36,844 nt of DNA from Bacillota bacterium (GTDB lineage: Bacteria > Planctomycetota > UBA8108 > UBA1146): assembly GCA_003973385.1 (NCBI GenBank), contig QNYK01000097.1, forward strand, positions 1-36,844, given 5' to 3'. The notes under the pieces were generated by a model. The model was given only the letters and a program-made list of their open reading frames with translations. It made no database searches and was not told where the DNA came from. Of this stretch, positions 1 through 9,121 are shown piece after piece. The position numbers were made by a program, and so were the translations under genes. Each line of letters starts with the position of its first letter. Within the stretch, counting starts at the first letter, position 1.

Positions 1-239
1 ACTCTGCTTCTGTTCATCGGGTGCACTCCTCATCGGGTCGGTCAAGGGTCCAGGGAAAACGTTTTGCAAAAGGTAGAGTACCGGAGAGAGCGGGGAACCA
101 TCCTCGCGCGATGTGCATGGTACATCGAGGGACTGGCGCTGGGGAGGGGGTCGGCGGCAGCGGGACGTATTGGTTAGATCGGGTGGCAGGCTTCGTCGAA
201 GCGACCAACCTGTCGTAGTCGACGCGGATTGTCGCTACC
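1..239. other. Window start, no supportable gene
   Basis: I see no recognisable coding sequence here. A short open frame on the minus strand (14-250) has a composition rich in Pro, Arg and Thr that looks like chance in GC-rich DNA, and it overlaps the start of the Kelch gene. This stretch probably holds the promoter region of that gene, but I could not pick out a convincing -35/-10 pair. Confidence 0.4.
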
Positions 240-1253
240 ATGCGTGGCATGAAACTTCATGCCCGTCTGCTGATCTTGACGCCGCTTGTTTTGTGCATCT
301 GCTGCAGTCAGCTCCCGAATCTAGCTCCCTCCTCGGGGATCACTGCCGTGTGGAACCGATCTCCATCGAATGCACAAGAGATGAAGGTGGAGTGTGGTAG
401 CGCCTACGATGCTCTTCACAAGCGGATCATCGCTTTTGGAGGTCGATCGGAGAACTGGGACAACGTGAATGAAACCTGGGCATATGACTCGAGTACCGGC
501 ACATGGACCAATTTGCATCCGGCCAGCAGTCCTCCCTATCGATCATCCCATGCCATGATCTATGATCCCGCCCGCGGAAAAGTTCTGATGTTCGGGGGAG
601 ACGACTTCGTACGAGCCTACAACGACCTCTGGGAGTACGACTTTGGACTGAACACCTGGGTAGAACTCTCGCCACTGCATCCTCCGCCGGCCAGACAGAT
701 GCACGGAATGGCGTATGATGAGGAAAATGAGGTGATCATCCTGTTCGGGGGTCGGCGTACCGGCGGCGGCGACACTTTCAATGACACCTGGGAATACCAT
801 CATCGGACCAACAGCTGGAGATCTCTGGACCCGCAACCGTCTCCCCCCGTTCAGGATCATATCAATCTGGCCTATGACGCCAAACACAAGAAAACGGTGC
901 TGTTTTGCGGCCCGGTCGCTCGCGATCAGTCGACGATCGGCACCTGGGTCTACGATCACGCGACCAACCACTGGTCCACTCTCACCACCGAGCACACCCC
1001 GACCGGTGATCACACCAGTCTGATCTACAACCGGAATGCCGGAACGATGATGCTGTTCGGGAATTCAGAAGTCACGAGGGGGCTGGAAGTATGGATTCTC
1101 GATCTTGAAACCCCTGCATGGACCATCGCAAGGTCCTTTTCGGAGCCTTCCTATCGGGAGCATTTCGGCTTCGCCTACGACGCGGATCACGATGTCTACC
1201 TCCTCATCGGTGGATTCCCGAACGACGATAACTGGCTGTTGAAGGTACAGTAG
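240..1253 (+). CDS. Secreted Kelch-repeat lipoprotein
   Basis: The 337-residue product has a basic start, a hydrophobic stretch and a Cys cluster (LVLCICC, about residues 17-23) that can serve as a lipoprotein or export signal. The rest is six Kelch-like repeats. Each has the pattern YD..., then a hydrophobic run ending FGG or a variant, then W-x-Y/L-D, then a single W (for example LMFGG, ILFGG, LLIGG). Six repeats suggest one closed beta-propeller, used in this fold family for binding rather than fixed catalysis. Repeat 4 has FCG and repeat 5 FGN in place of FGG. Codon 240 is ATG, but ATG 249 (MKLHAR) is equally possible; neither has a strong ribosome-binding site. The gene runs tail to tail with the next one, 15 nt apart. 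Ligand and role are unknown. Confidence 0.85.
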   Translation: MRGMKLHARLLILTPLVLCICCSQLPNLAPSSGITAVWNRSPSNAQEMKVECGSAYDALHKRIIAFGGRSENWDNVNETWAYDSSTGTWTNLHPASSPPYRSSHAMIYDPARGKVLMFGGDDFVRAYNDLWEYDFGLNTWVELSPLHPPPARQMHGMAYDEENEVIILFGGRRTGGGDTFNDTWEYHHRTNSWRSLDPQPSPPVQDHINLAYDAKHKKTVLFCGPVARDQSTIGTWVYDHATNHWSTLTTEHTPTGDHTSLIYNRNAGTMMLFGNSEVTRGLEVWILDLETPAWTIARSFSEPSYREHFGFAYDADHDVYLLIGGFPNDDNWLLKVQ

Positions 1254-1268
1254 TCCGTCTTCCATCCC

Positions 1269-2921
1269 TCACTCACACCTGAGATGACCTGCGCAACCGA
1301 GGCTGGCCCCGGTCGGATCGACGCCGCAATTGGGATGGGGCAACGATGGAAGCGGACCGCCCTGGAACAGGTGGGTGAGCAGGTGGATCGGGTCTGCGAT
1401 GTCGAGGGAATTGTCGTCGTTGTTATCGAGAGCGGCGTGGCAGTTGTGGGTCACCCCTCCGAACAAAACTGCCAGATCGGTGACCACATCGCTGATATCG
1501 AGCACCCCATCCATGTTGGCATCGCCTCTGAGGAACATCCCCGGCTCGAGGATCTCGGTCATGATCTCACCGCTGGAGAATTGTGCTTCTGCTCCCAGTA
1601 GTCGGGCCAGGGTCGGTGCGATGTCGGGGGTCGTGCGCGGAATCGTCGAGATCAAACCGGTACGAATCCCCGGGCCGATGGCGAGGCATTCAATCTGACG
1701 GCAGCCGTTGCAACCGTCGCCGTGTCCCTGGAAGTTTGTCGTATGACGACCGTGATCGTTGGTGATGAGCATCACTGTGTTGTCGGCATAGTCCGGGTCC
1801 GATTGGATCCACGTCCACAGCTCACCGATGATCTCATCGGCTCGCTCGATGGCTGCGAGATAGTCGGCCCAGATACCATCGTGTCCTGCATGATCCACAT
1901 CGGGGAGATACAGCGTCAGAAAGCGCGGCTTTGTTGTCTGCAGGAGAGTCTGCGCTTCCATCCAGTTGGCATCGTCGCCACCGCCTGTCGAGATCCACTG
2001 GGGCCAGTAGTCGGGTCCGTAGGATCGATGGAAGCTGCCCCTCCACGGGCAGTAGGGTCCGAGCACGTAGACGCAATCTTGCGCCGAGAAACCGAGTTGC
2101 CGCCGGATGTATTCATGAACGTAAGGGGTGTTGGAGTAGATCGAGTTGACCTGACAATCGGGGTCGAAAAACGAAGTCGTTCCGACCCACGAACCGGTCA
2201 TGACTGCCGGAATCGCCTCGATGGTGACGGTCACCCCGTCGTTGAAGAAGGGTTCGATGATGACACCTTGCTGGGCGATGGAGTCCATGTTGGGAACATA
2301 CTGGCGGGTCGGATGGCCGAGTCCTTCCGAATAGCGCAGGCCATCGACCAGCACCAGAACCACGCGATCGGCGATCGGGGTTTTCGGTTCGGGCACCGGC
2401 GGTGGCGCACACGGATTGGTGACACGGGTCGGAGACTCGAAGGCACGCAAACACCAGCTCTCGAGGGTGCCGTCGTTATTCGACGGGAAGCCGTCGAAGA
2501 CCGACAGTGACCAGGTTCCCGCAACCTGCTCGCCATCGAACAGCGCCAACGTTCCGCTACTGGGCTGCATGTAGCAGCCGCCAGAATACGGTTCGGAGCC
2601 GTTGGAGATTCCATCATCGGAGTAGGTGAGCAGGATGTTATCGGTGTCTCCACCATCGCTGTCGTGGAGTCGCAGCGAGGTCCCGCCCGGCGAGGCCAGA
2701 TCGACCGTGAGATCACCGATGAACGGATGTGAGATCTCAACCACAACCTGTAGATCCTGGATGATGAAACTGTCGGGGATACTGACGATGCTCGTCACCT
2801 GCTGAGGGGTGCCGTTGGCTCCGCCGAAATCGATCCCGGGGTTCTCGCAGACCTCGACATCCGCGATGACCCGCCCGGGAACGAGCACCAGCAGTAGCAG
2901 CAGCCACTTCACGCAATGCAT
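1269..2921 (-). CDS. Secreted P-domain / type I phosphodiesterase / dockerin-like protein
   Basis: The 550-residue exported protein has three parts. After a signal peptide (1-21), residues 22-165 form a proprotein-convertase P-domain (SHPFIGDLTVDL, GTWSLSVFD, near-terminal ESWCLRAF). Residues 184-455 form an alkaline-phosphatase-superfamily domain of the nucleotide pyrophosphatase/phosphodiesterase kind. Likely metal ligands are D193 in LVDGLR, D341 and H344 in PDVDHAGH, D389-H390 in TNDHG, and H400. Residues 463-545 form a dockerin-like module with two Asp-rich loops (RGDANMDGVLDISD and DNNDDNSLDIAD) and a Cys-rich end. P-domains normally accompany subtilisins, so this pairing is unusual. 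The ATG has GGGAGG about 9 nt upstream on the minus strand. Phosphate-ester cleavage outside the cell is inferred; the substrate is unknown. Confidence 0.88.
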   Translation of the reverse strand: MHCVKWLLLLLVLVPGRVIADVEVCENPGIDFGGANGTPQQVTSIVSIPDSFIIQDLQVVVEISHPFIGDLTVDLASPGGTSLRLHDSDGGDTDNILLTYSDDGISNGSEPYSGGCYMQPSSGTLALFDGEQVAGTWSLSVFDGFPSNNDGTLESWCLRAFESPTRVTNPCAPPPVPEPKTPIADRVVLVLVDGLRYSEGLGHPTRQYVPNMDSIAQQGVIIEPFFNDGVTVTIEAIPAVMTGSWVGTTSFFDPDCQVNSIYSNTPYVHEYIRRQLGFSAQDCVYVLGPYCPWRGSFHRSYGPDYWPQWISTGGGDDANWMEAQTLLQTTKPRFLTLYLPDVDHAGHDGIWADYLAAIERADEIIGELWTWIQSDPDYADNTVMLITNDHGRHTTNFQGHGDGCNGCRQIECLAIGPGIRTGLISTIPRTTPDIAPTLARLLGAEAQFSSGEIMTEILEPGMFLRGDANMDGVLDISDVVTDLAVLFGGVTHNCHAALDNNDDNSLDIADPIHLLTHLFQGGPLPSLPHPNCGVDPTGASLGCAGHLRCE

Positions 2922-3040
2922 CTTGACAGCCTCCCGCTACCGATTATCCACTTACGGAACCGAAGGATCCAGTTCGATGATGGTCAGTATTGGAAAGGCC
3001 CCGGACTGCGAGCCAGTGGTTGTCGGGCAGTGTGGTGGAT

Positions 3041-3454
3041 CTAGCGGCAGCGGATCAGGGAGATCTCGGTGCCGTTTCCCTCGAGGATCATGTGGTTCTC
3101 GTCGACGATGCGGATGCGGCCCTCGGCCTCGAGGGTACCGATCTCGGTCGCCACTCCCAGGCCGTCTCCCAGCAACGATGTGATCCGCGCCTGGCCCGTG
3201 AACTCGCGGCCATGCAGTTTCACCGTGTACTGCCCCGAGGGGAGTATCTTCAGTTCGATGTCGGCGAGGATGCTGTGCTCGAGCTGGCAGCGGATCCGGT
3301 CGACCCAGCTGGTCGTCGCCTCGACGGGAGCGATCAAAGTATCGCTCTTCCACGACCCGACGGCGCGAGTGTAGGTGTACTGGGCAGAGCAACCGATCGA
3401 GACGATCGGGGCCAGAGCCAGCAAGGAGAGGAGTAGGATCGTTCTGGTTGTCAT
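3041..3454 (-). CDS. Small putative lipoprotein
   Basis: The product is 137 residues from the ATG at 3454, chosen because AAGGAGA lies 5-12 nt upstream; a longer frame to 3484 lacks such a site. The first 21 residues form a signal sequence ending SIGC, a fair lipobox, so the protein is probably lipid-anchored. The mature part starts with VGSWKSD and has alternating hydrophobic strands (IELKILPSGQYTVKL, GEFTGQARI) ending ILEGNGTEISLIRC, which looks like a small all-beta, lipocalin-like barrel. I do not recognise a family. It stops 119 nt after the start of the phosphodiesterase gene, on the same strand and upstream of it, so the two may be co-transcribed. Confidence 0.75.
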   Translation of the reverse strand: MTTRTILLLSLLALAPIVSIGCSAQYTYTRAVGSWKSDTLIAPVEATTSWVDRIRCQLEHSILADIELKILPSGQYTVKLHGREFTGQARITSLLGDGLGVATEIGTLEAEGRIRIVDENHMILEGNGTEISLIRCR

Positions 3455-3636
3455 GATTTCTCCTTTCCCACTGGTAGTGGTCAACGCTCTACCTACCCAT
3501 CCCGATCCAGTGAATTATCGGACCGAATGACCCGACCGAGGGCCAAGATGGCGGAAAACGGCTGCTTTGGGCCTCTCCTGCCCCTAATCTTGGACCCGCT
3601 TGGCCTTCGGATCCGATCCTGAAACAGGAGTCGCCG

Positions 3637-5028
3637 TTGAACTTGAAGGAAAACCGCACACTTCGCACCGCGATGCTGTGTCTGCTCTACTTTGCCCAGG
3701 GATTCCCGTGGGGATTCGTGATCTATGCGCTGATCAGTTTCTTCATCGAGGGCGGCTACTCCCGGGCGGAGACGGTGCTGATCTCAGGCACTGCGGTGCT
3801 GCCGTGGAGTTTCAAGTTCCTGTGGGCGCCGATGATCGACTCGATCCGCTGGCCGGCGCTGGGACTTCGTCGTCCCTGGATCGCCTTCGCCCAGCTGGGG
3901 ATGGCCGCAACGCTGCTGGCGGCCAATCGTATCGGCTCCATCGATGCCCTGCAGAAGGGGTCCACCATCGATCTGCCGCTCTGGGCGATCGACTGGTTGG
4001 CGTGGCTTCCCGGCAGCGAGATCAGCGCCGCAGACACTTCGGTTTCGGTGCTCGTTTTCATCGGAGGTGTCTTCTTCCTGCACAATTGTTTTGCCTCGCT
4101 ACAGGATGTCGCCACCGATGCACTGGCGGTCGATATCCTGGAGGAGCATGAACGAGGGCGCGTCAACGGCTTCATGTGGGGATCGAAGACGTTGGGCATC
4201 GCAGTGGGCACCTATGGTGGTGCCGTGATGATCGAGTCCTACGGCATGAATGCCGCCATCCAGGCCCAGGCGGTGATGGTGCTGGTGATCCTGGCTGCAG
4301 TCCTGATGGTCAGAGAGCGATCGGGCGAGAAGTTATTCCCCTGGTCGAGGGGATCGGCCGCATCGAAGCAGATCGCAGCACTGCGCTCACCGATCGTCGT
4401 ACTGCAGGAGTTGTGCCGGGCACTGGCTCTGTGGACCACCGCCATCGGTGTGCTGGTCGCCATCTTCACCTCGGTGTGCCAGGGGGTCTTCATCAATCTC
4501 GCCAGCGACACCTTCCTCAATGTCTTCCACTGGAGTGCCAGCGACTACAGCAAGGTGCAGGGCAGTTACGGTGTCGCTGCCGAGGTGATCGGGGCGCTCG
4601 CCGGAGGCTTCTTCTGCGATCGCTTCGGCCGCCGCAAGATGGCCCTCATCGGCGGACTGGTCGCCTCGGGCGGTCTCATCACGTTTGGCCTGCTGCACCC
4701 GTACTGGGTCAGCGATTCCTTCTCGGGGCTGTGGATCATCCCGCTGTTCAAGGGCGCCATCGCCTTCCAGACGGTCTCGCTCTTTTCCCTCTACATGAAG
4801 ATCTCCTGGACCACGGCAAAGGCGACGCAGTTCACGCTGTACATGGCGGTCAGCAACTTCGGTGTGTTCCTGGGAAGCCAGCTCAACAGGCTCGATTGGG
4901 AGCGGTGGATGCTGTTCGTACTGGGCGGCACCAGTGCACTGATCCCCATCGTCTTGCTCCTGATGATGAAACCGGATCTTGTGGTCAAGAAACGACTCGA
5001 AGATGAAAAGAGTGGAGAACCCGTATGA
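3637..5028 (+). CDS. MFS permease, AmpG/PAT-like
   Basis: The 463-residue integral membrane protein has about 12 hydrophobic segments. Its start, LLYFAQGFPWGFV followed by SGTAVLPWSFKFLWAPMIDS, is the hallmark region of the AmpG/PAT branch of the major facilitator superfamily, whose members import anhydro-muropeptides or acetyl-CoA. A later F-C-D-R-F-G-R-R-K loop is the usual MFS signature at the second half. The start is TTG 3637, preceded by ACAGGAG with a 6-nt gap. The stop overlaps the ATG of the next gene (ATGA), so the two are translationally coupled. That partner has a penicillin-binding fold, which fits cell-wall peptide turnover, but transport substrate is inference. Acetyl-CoA or another small solute remains possible. 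Confidence 0.85.
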   Translation: MNLKENRTLRTAMLCLLYFAQGFPWGFVIYALISFFIEGGYSRAETVLISGTAVLPWSFKFLWAPMIDSIRWPALGLRRPWIAFAQLGMAATLLAANRIGSIDALQKGSTIDLPLWAIDWLAWLPGSEISAADTSVSVLVFIGGVFFLHNCFASLQDVATDALAVDILEEHERGRVNGFMWGSKTLGIAVGTYGGAVMIESYGMNAAIQAQAVMVLVILAAVLMVRERSGEKLFPWSRGSAASKQIAALRSPIVVLQELCRALALWTTAIGVLVAIFTSVCQGVFINLASDTFLNVFHWSASDYSKVQGSYGVAAEVIGALAGGFFCDRFGRRKMALIGGLVASGGLITFGLLHPYWVSDSFSGLWIIPLFKGAIAFQTVSLFSLYMKISWTTAKATQFTLYMAVSNFGVFLGSQLNRLDWERWMLFVLGGTSALIPIVLLLMMKPDLVVKKRLEDEKSGEPV

Positions 5029-6476
5029 ATCGCCGTGCAACTGCCCTGAGTTTGCTGCTGATGCTCCTTGCTGGCGGCCCCTCGATCACGGCCCTGGATG
5101 AGCCACCCGTCGATGAGCTGGCACCCCGCATCTCCACCTTGCTGAAGGACTGGGACAATTCCGACACCCCCGGCTGCTCCATCGCCGTGGTCAAGGATGG
5201 CACCATCATCTACAGCGGTGGTTTTGGCATGGCGAACCTCGATCACTCCATCCCAAACGCAGCCGATACCGTGTTTCGCATCGCCTCGGTGTCGAAGCAC
5301 ATCACCGCTTCCTGCATGCTGCTGCTGGAGGATGAAGGACTGCTCACCCTCGATGCCGACATTCGAAAGTGGCTGCCAGAGATCCCCGAATACGATGAGA
5401 CCATCACCATCCGACACCTGCTGCATCACACCAGCGGCCTGCGCGACTACACATCCTTGATGCCATTGCTGGAGATCGGCGATGAAGATCTCTTCACCGG
5501 GCAACAGACCATCGACCTGATCGCCCGCCAGAAGGGACTCAACTTCTCGCCCGGCCAGAAGCACTCCTACTGCAACAGCGGCTACTTCCTGCTCAGCGTC
5601 ATCTGCGAGCGCGCATCGGGGAAAACGCTGCGCCAGTTCGCAGACGAGAAGATCTTCTCACCGCTGGGGATGACCAGTAGCCATTACCACGACAACCACC
5701 TCGAGGTGACACCGAAACGAGCCACCGGCTACGCTCCGATCGGTAAGGGGAAGTACCGGATCCACGAGACGGTGCTCGACCAGGTCGGAGACGGCGGGGT
5801 CTTCACCACCGTCGAGGATCTGGCGACCTGGACCACCGCACTCGGTGAGGGCCGCCTGGGCGCGAACCTGCTGCAGCGGTTGCAACAGAAGTTCACGCTC
5901 AAGGATGGAGAGGTGCTCGATTATTGCCTCGGCGTCGTCGATACCCGTTTCCGTGGCCAGCGGATGCTGCAACATGGCGGCGGCTGGGTCGGCTTTCGCA
6001 CCTCGTTGGCGGCGTTTCCGGAGCAGGGCATCGTCATCATCTGCCTCGGCAACTGCAGCGCCTTCAACCCGGGCCGTGTCAGCCGTCAGATCGCCGCGCT
6101 GGTGGTCGAGGGTCTTGTCCCTGCTCTCCTTCAACGGCCTGACAGGGCCAGCGATCGACGCGATCGAACGGATAGCAGCGCAGCATCGCAAGAAGATGCG
6201 AAGCAGTGGGATCACCGTCAGGTGCTGGGCCGATACCACTCCAGCGAGCTCGATCGGGAGTGGTCGATCATCCACAGCGGCGGTACCGATGTGGCTCTGG
6301 TCGGATTCGAGGGGGAACCGCTGGCGATCGCCGTGACCGGAGACGACCTGCTGGCGGTGGATTGGTGGCTGAAGATGCGCCTGATTCGAGATGAGGAAGA
6401 TGCAGTGACCGGGTTCACCATCGAGTCCGGCGGAATGAGCGGCATCCTGTTCCAGCGGATCGTCGAGAAGGACTGA
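5025..6476 (+). CDS. Secreted class C beta-lactamase-fold serine hydrolase
   Basis: The 483-residue protein has a signal peptide (about 1-24) and a complete penicillin-binding/beta-lactamase fold. It shows nucleophile Ser88 in S-V-S-K (88-91), Tyr182 in Y-C-N (182-184), and H-G-G at 317-319. The spacing matches class C family esterases and D-aminopeptidases (Pfam Beta-lactamase). HLLHHTSGLRDY at 131-142 is typical of the family. A C-terminal region of about 140 residues after the catalytic domain resembles the small beta domain seen on many such hydrolases. It starts inside the permease stop codon. The family includes true AmpC, esterases and DD-peptidases, and motif content alone cannot separate them. 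With an AmpG-like permease attached, muropeptide or D-amino-acid peptide cleavage is a reasonable guess. Confidence 0.9.
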   Translation: MNRRATALSLLLMLLAGGPSITALDEPPVDELAPRISTLLKDWDNSDTPGCSIAVVKDGTIIYSGGFGMANLDHSIPNAADTVFRIASVSKHITASCMLLLEDEGLLTLDADIRKWLPEIPEYDETITIRHLLHHTSGLRDYTSLMPLLEIGDEDLFTGQQTIDLIARQKGLNFSPGQKHSYCNSGYFLLSVICERASGKTLRQFADEKIFSPLGMTSSHYHDNHLEVTPKRATGYAPIGKGKYRIHETVLDQVGDGGVFTTVEDLATWTTALGEGRLGANLLQRLQQKFTLKDGEVLDYCLGVVDTRFRGQRMLQHGGGWVGFRTSLAAFPEQGIVIICLGNCSAFNPGRVSRQIAALVVEGLVPALLQRPDRASDRRDRTDSSAASQEDAKQWDHRQVLGRYHSSELDREWSIIHSGGTDVALVGFEGEPLAIAVTGDDLLAVDWWLKMRLIRDEEDAVTGFTIESGGMSGILFQRIVEKD

Positions 6477-6548
6477 TCCCGTACCGCATCGCTCGCGGAC
6501 ATGCAGTACCCTGAAATCGTCAAGAATCACCACTCCGGAAGGATACCG

Positions 6549-9047
6549 ATGTTCCTCTCACCACTGCTGCTGCTGGCACTGGCCACTGCGCCGACGACTG
6601 CGGCCGACGAGGCACCGATCCAGGTCTTTCTGCTCGCCGGGCAGTCCAACATGGAGGGTCAGGCGGTGGTCGATCTGGTCCACGAGCAGTACTACAACGG
6701 CGGCCGCGGGACACTGATCCGGCTGCTCGATGATCCGGCGATGGCGAAGCGGATGGGGCATCTGCGAAACGAAGATGGCAGTTGGGCGACTCGTGACGAT
6801 GTACAGGTGCGATACCGCACCGGCAACGACGTGCTCAAGAGCGGTCCCCTTTCCATCGGCTTCGCCGTCTATGACGACCTGCATCACTTCGGCCCTGAAT
6901 TGCAGATCGGCCACCGCCTCGGCGATGCCAACCAAGCGCCGGTGCTGCTGATCAAGACCTGCTGGGGCGGCAAGAGCCTGCACGTCGATTTCAGGCCGCC
7001 GAGTGCCGGTGGTGAGACGGGCCCCTATTACACCCGGATGCTGAAGGAGTACCGCGAGGCGCTGGCGGCGATCGAGACCGAGTTTCCCGATCTGGCCGGA
7101 CGCCCCACCGAACTGCGCGGCTTCTTCTGGTTCCAGGGCTGGAACGACATGTTCACCGATGGAGCAGTGGAAGCGTATGAACAGAACCTGGCACACCTGA
7201 TCGACGACCTGCGCAAGGAGTTCGATGCTCCGCAGTTGCCGGTGGTGATCGGCGAGACGGGAAACGCCGGCAGCCTGCCGCTTCGACACGCTCAGGCTGC
7301 GGTGGCGGAACGACCGCAGTACCGCGGCACCGTCTCCTATGTCTCGACCGCCCAGTTCATGCGCAGACCGGTGGATTCTCCCAACAAGGGTCACGGCCAT
7401 CACTGGTTCGGAAACGCCGAGAGTTACTTCGGTATCGGCGATGTGCTCGGTGAGGAGATGGTTCGGCTGATCGAGGGTGGAACCCTGAAGGGGAGCGATG
7501 AACACCCGGGACCGGTCGCCACCAGCGGAACCTCGGCGACCGCTCGCTGGGCTGGCCAGTTGTTTGCCGCGTACGATCCTGCCCTCGCCTTCGAGACGAT
7601 CGAGTTCGCCGATGGATGGTACCGGGAACCGGGCAACGAGGGTTTCGAGGCGACTCTGGATCATCTTCTCGAACGGTTGAAGAAGATCGGCTTCGGCACC
7701 GATGATCGGCTGCAACTGGAAGTGATCGAGACCCCGATGCGCTCTCAGGCGTGGACACCAAAATCGGCCAGTCTGGTGCTGAAGCAACCGGACCAGCCGG
7801 ATCAGACGTTGCTTCGCTTTCGCAACAGCCGCGACCCGCATCGAACGATGCTACCGGTCCACGCTCCTTCCTGTGATGTGGAGGGTCCTCTTTGCTTTGA
7901 CATCGACCAGTTGAAGAAGGGCGATGTCTTCGTCACCGACCGATCGATCGGTAGAGCGATGCGGGATGCCCGCAGCAAGGGCGCCGCTGCGGTGCTTTCG
8001 TCACAACTCGCCGATTTCACCGTCGACCCCACCGGCGGCGATCGCCATCTCGATGCCATCCACTACTCGAGTGTCCGAAGTGGCGAGTTTCCAGTCGCGA
8101 TGATCTCGCCGAGAGTACACCAGACACTTCGCCAGCATCCCGGGGCGCGCGTTGCCCTGCGAGCCGTCGTCCAGCTCGATGAGCGTCGATTGCGTACCGT
8201 GGTCGCGACGATTGTTGGCCGCGACATTCCTGACGAGGTGGTGGCTCTCGCTGCTCATGTGCAGGAACCCGGTGCGGTGGACAACGCCAGCGGCGTCGGC
8301 GGACAGATGGAAGGCGTTCGTTCGCTCGTGATGGCACTCGAGAAGAATGTGATCGAATGGCCCGCTCGCAGTATCTCGTTCGTCTGGGGCGACGAGATGA
8401 CGATGAGTCGCATCTTCCTCGATCACACCAAGAGAAAGACCATCGCGGCTTTCTCCGCAGACATGATCGGAGCCTCGCAAGGGATGACGGGAGCCATCGC
8501 TCTGCTGGAGCGCTCCCCCGATCCCGGGGCGATGAGGGTGTTGCCTCCCGATTCACACACGCCCTGGGGGGCGGGCCGGGTTCGCGAATCCGATCTGCAG
8601 CCGAGCGGGGTCTCCATCATCGCAAGGCTGGCGATGCAAGATGTAGCGGCGACCTCGAACGGCTGGGTCATCGGTGAACACCCCTGGGAGGGTGGCAGCG
8701 ACCATGATGTGTTCCTCGGGCGGGGTGTGCCCGCCATCTTGATGTGGCACTTCACCGATTTCGCCTACCACACCAGCCTCGATCGCCTGTCTCATGTCGA
8801 TCCGAGGATGGTGCGGCGCATGAGCGTGGCGCTGATGGCGTCGGCACTGGCGGTCGCCGATCCACAGCCCGAGGATCTGGAGCGATACCAGCGGGCGATC
8901 GAGCAGGAACGCACGCTGAGGATCCAGGCGGTAAAAAAGGCAAAAGATCCAGACTCCGAGAAATCATGGCTGGAGTGGTTCGAGGGTGCCCATCAATGGC
9001 TCACCAGCCTCTGTAACGATTCCGCCACCCCGGAGAACGAGCACTGA
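6549..9047 (+). CDS. Secreted fusion: CE6/SASA-type esterase + M28-type metallopeptidase
   Basis: The protein is 832 residues from ATG 6549, which has GGAAGGA 5-11 nt upstream and opens a clean signal peptide; a longer frame from 6501 lacks both. Residues 23-320 carry the carbohydrate esterase 6/sialate O-acetylesterase pattern: GQSNMEG with Ser33 as likely nucleophile, TCWGGKSL, WFQGWND, and a late GHHW carrying the likely catalytic His. Residues about 350-830 carry an M28-like zinc peptidase. Likely metal ligands are H570 (AAHVQEPG), D578 (VDNASG), E616 (WGDEM), D638 (SADMIG) and H741 (AYHTSLD). No stop or frameshift lies between the halves. Peptidase and deacetylase activities on one exported chain suggest attack on acetylated glycopeptide or peptidoglycan-like material, which is inference. 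Confidence 0.86.
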   Translation: MFLSPLLLLALATAPTTAADEAPIQVFLLAGQSNMEGQAVVDLVHEQYYNGGRGTLIRLLDDPAMAKRMGHLRNEDGSWATRDDVQVRYRTGNDVLKSGPLSIGFAVYDDLHHFGPELQIGHRLGDANQAPVLLIKTCWGGKSLHVDFRPPSAGGETGPYYTRMLKEYREALAAIETEFPDLAGRPTELRGFFWFQGWNDMFTDGAVEAYEQNLAHLIDDLRKEFDAPQLPVVIGETGNAGSLPLRHAQAAVAERPQYRGTVSYVSTAQFMRRPVDSPNKGHGHHWFGNAESYFGIGDVLGEEMVRLIEGGTLKGSDEHPGPVATSGTSATARWAGQLFAAYDPALAFETIEFADGWYREPGNEGFEATLDHLLERLKKIGFGTDDRLQLEVIETPMRSQAWTPKSASLVLKQPDQPDQTLLRFRNSRDPHRTMLPVHAPSCDVEGPLCFDIDQLKKGDVFVTDRSIGRAMRDARSKGAAAVLSSQLADFTVDPTGGDRHLDAIHYSSVRSGEFPVAMISPRVHQTLRQHPGARVALRAVVQLDERRLRTVVATIVGRDIPDEVVALAAHVQEPGAVDNASGVGGQMEGVRSLVMALEKNVIEWPARSISFVWGDEMTMSRIFLDHTKRKTIAAFSADMIGASQGMTGAIALLERSPDPGAMRVLPPDSHTPWGAGRVRESDLQPSGVSIIARLAMQDVAATSNGWVIGEHPWEGGSDHDVFLGRGVPAILMWHFTDFAYHTSLDRLSHVDPRMVRRMSVALMASALAVADPQPEDLERYQRAIEQERTLRIQAVKKAKDPDSEKSWLEWFEGAHQWLTSLCNDSATPENEH

Positions 9048-9121
9048 TTCCAGTTCGATCCGTCAGAGATTGTTGACCTGTGAAGGCGGCGAACCGATGA
9101 TGATGAACTCAGGAGGCAACA

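Noticed and set aside
6558-7841. 427-codon frame opposite the esterase-peptidase gene
   Set aside because: Composition is that of an antisense shadow and the plus-strand protein carries clear catalytic motifs.
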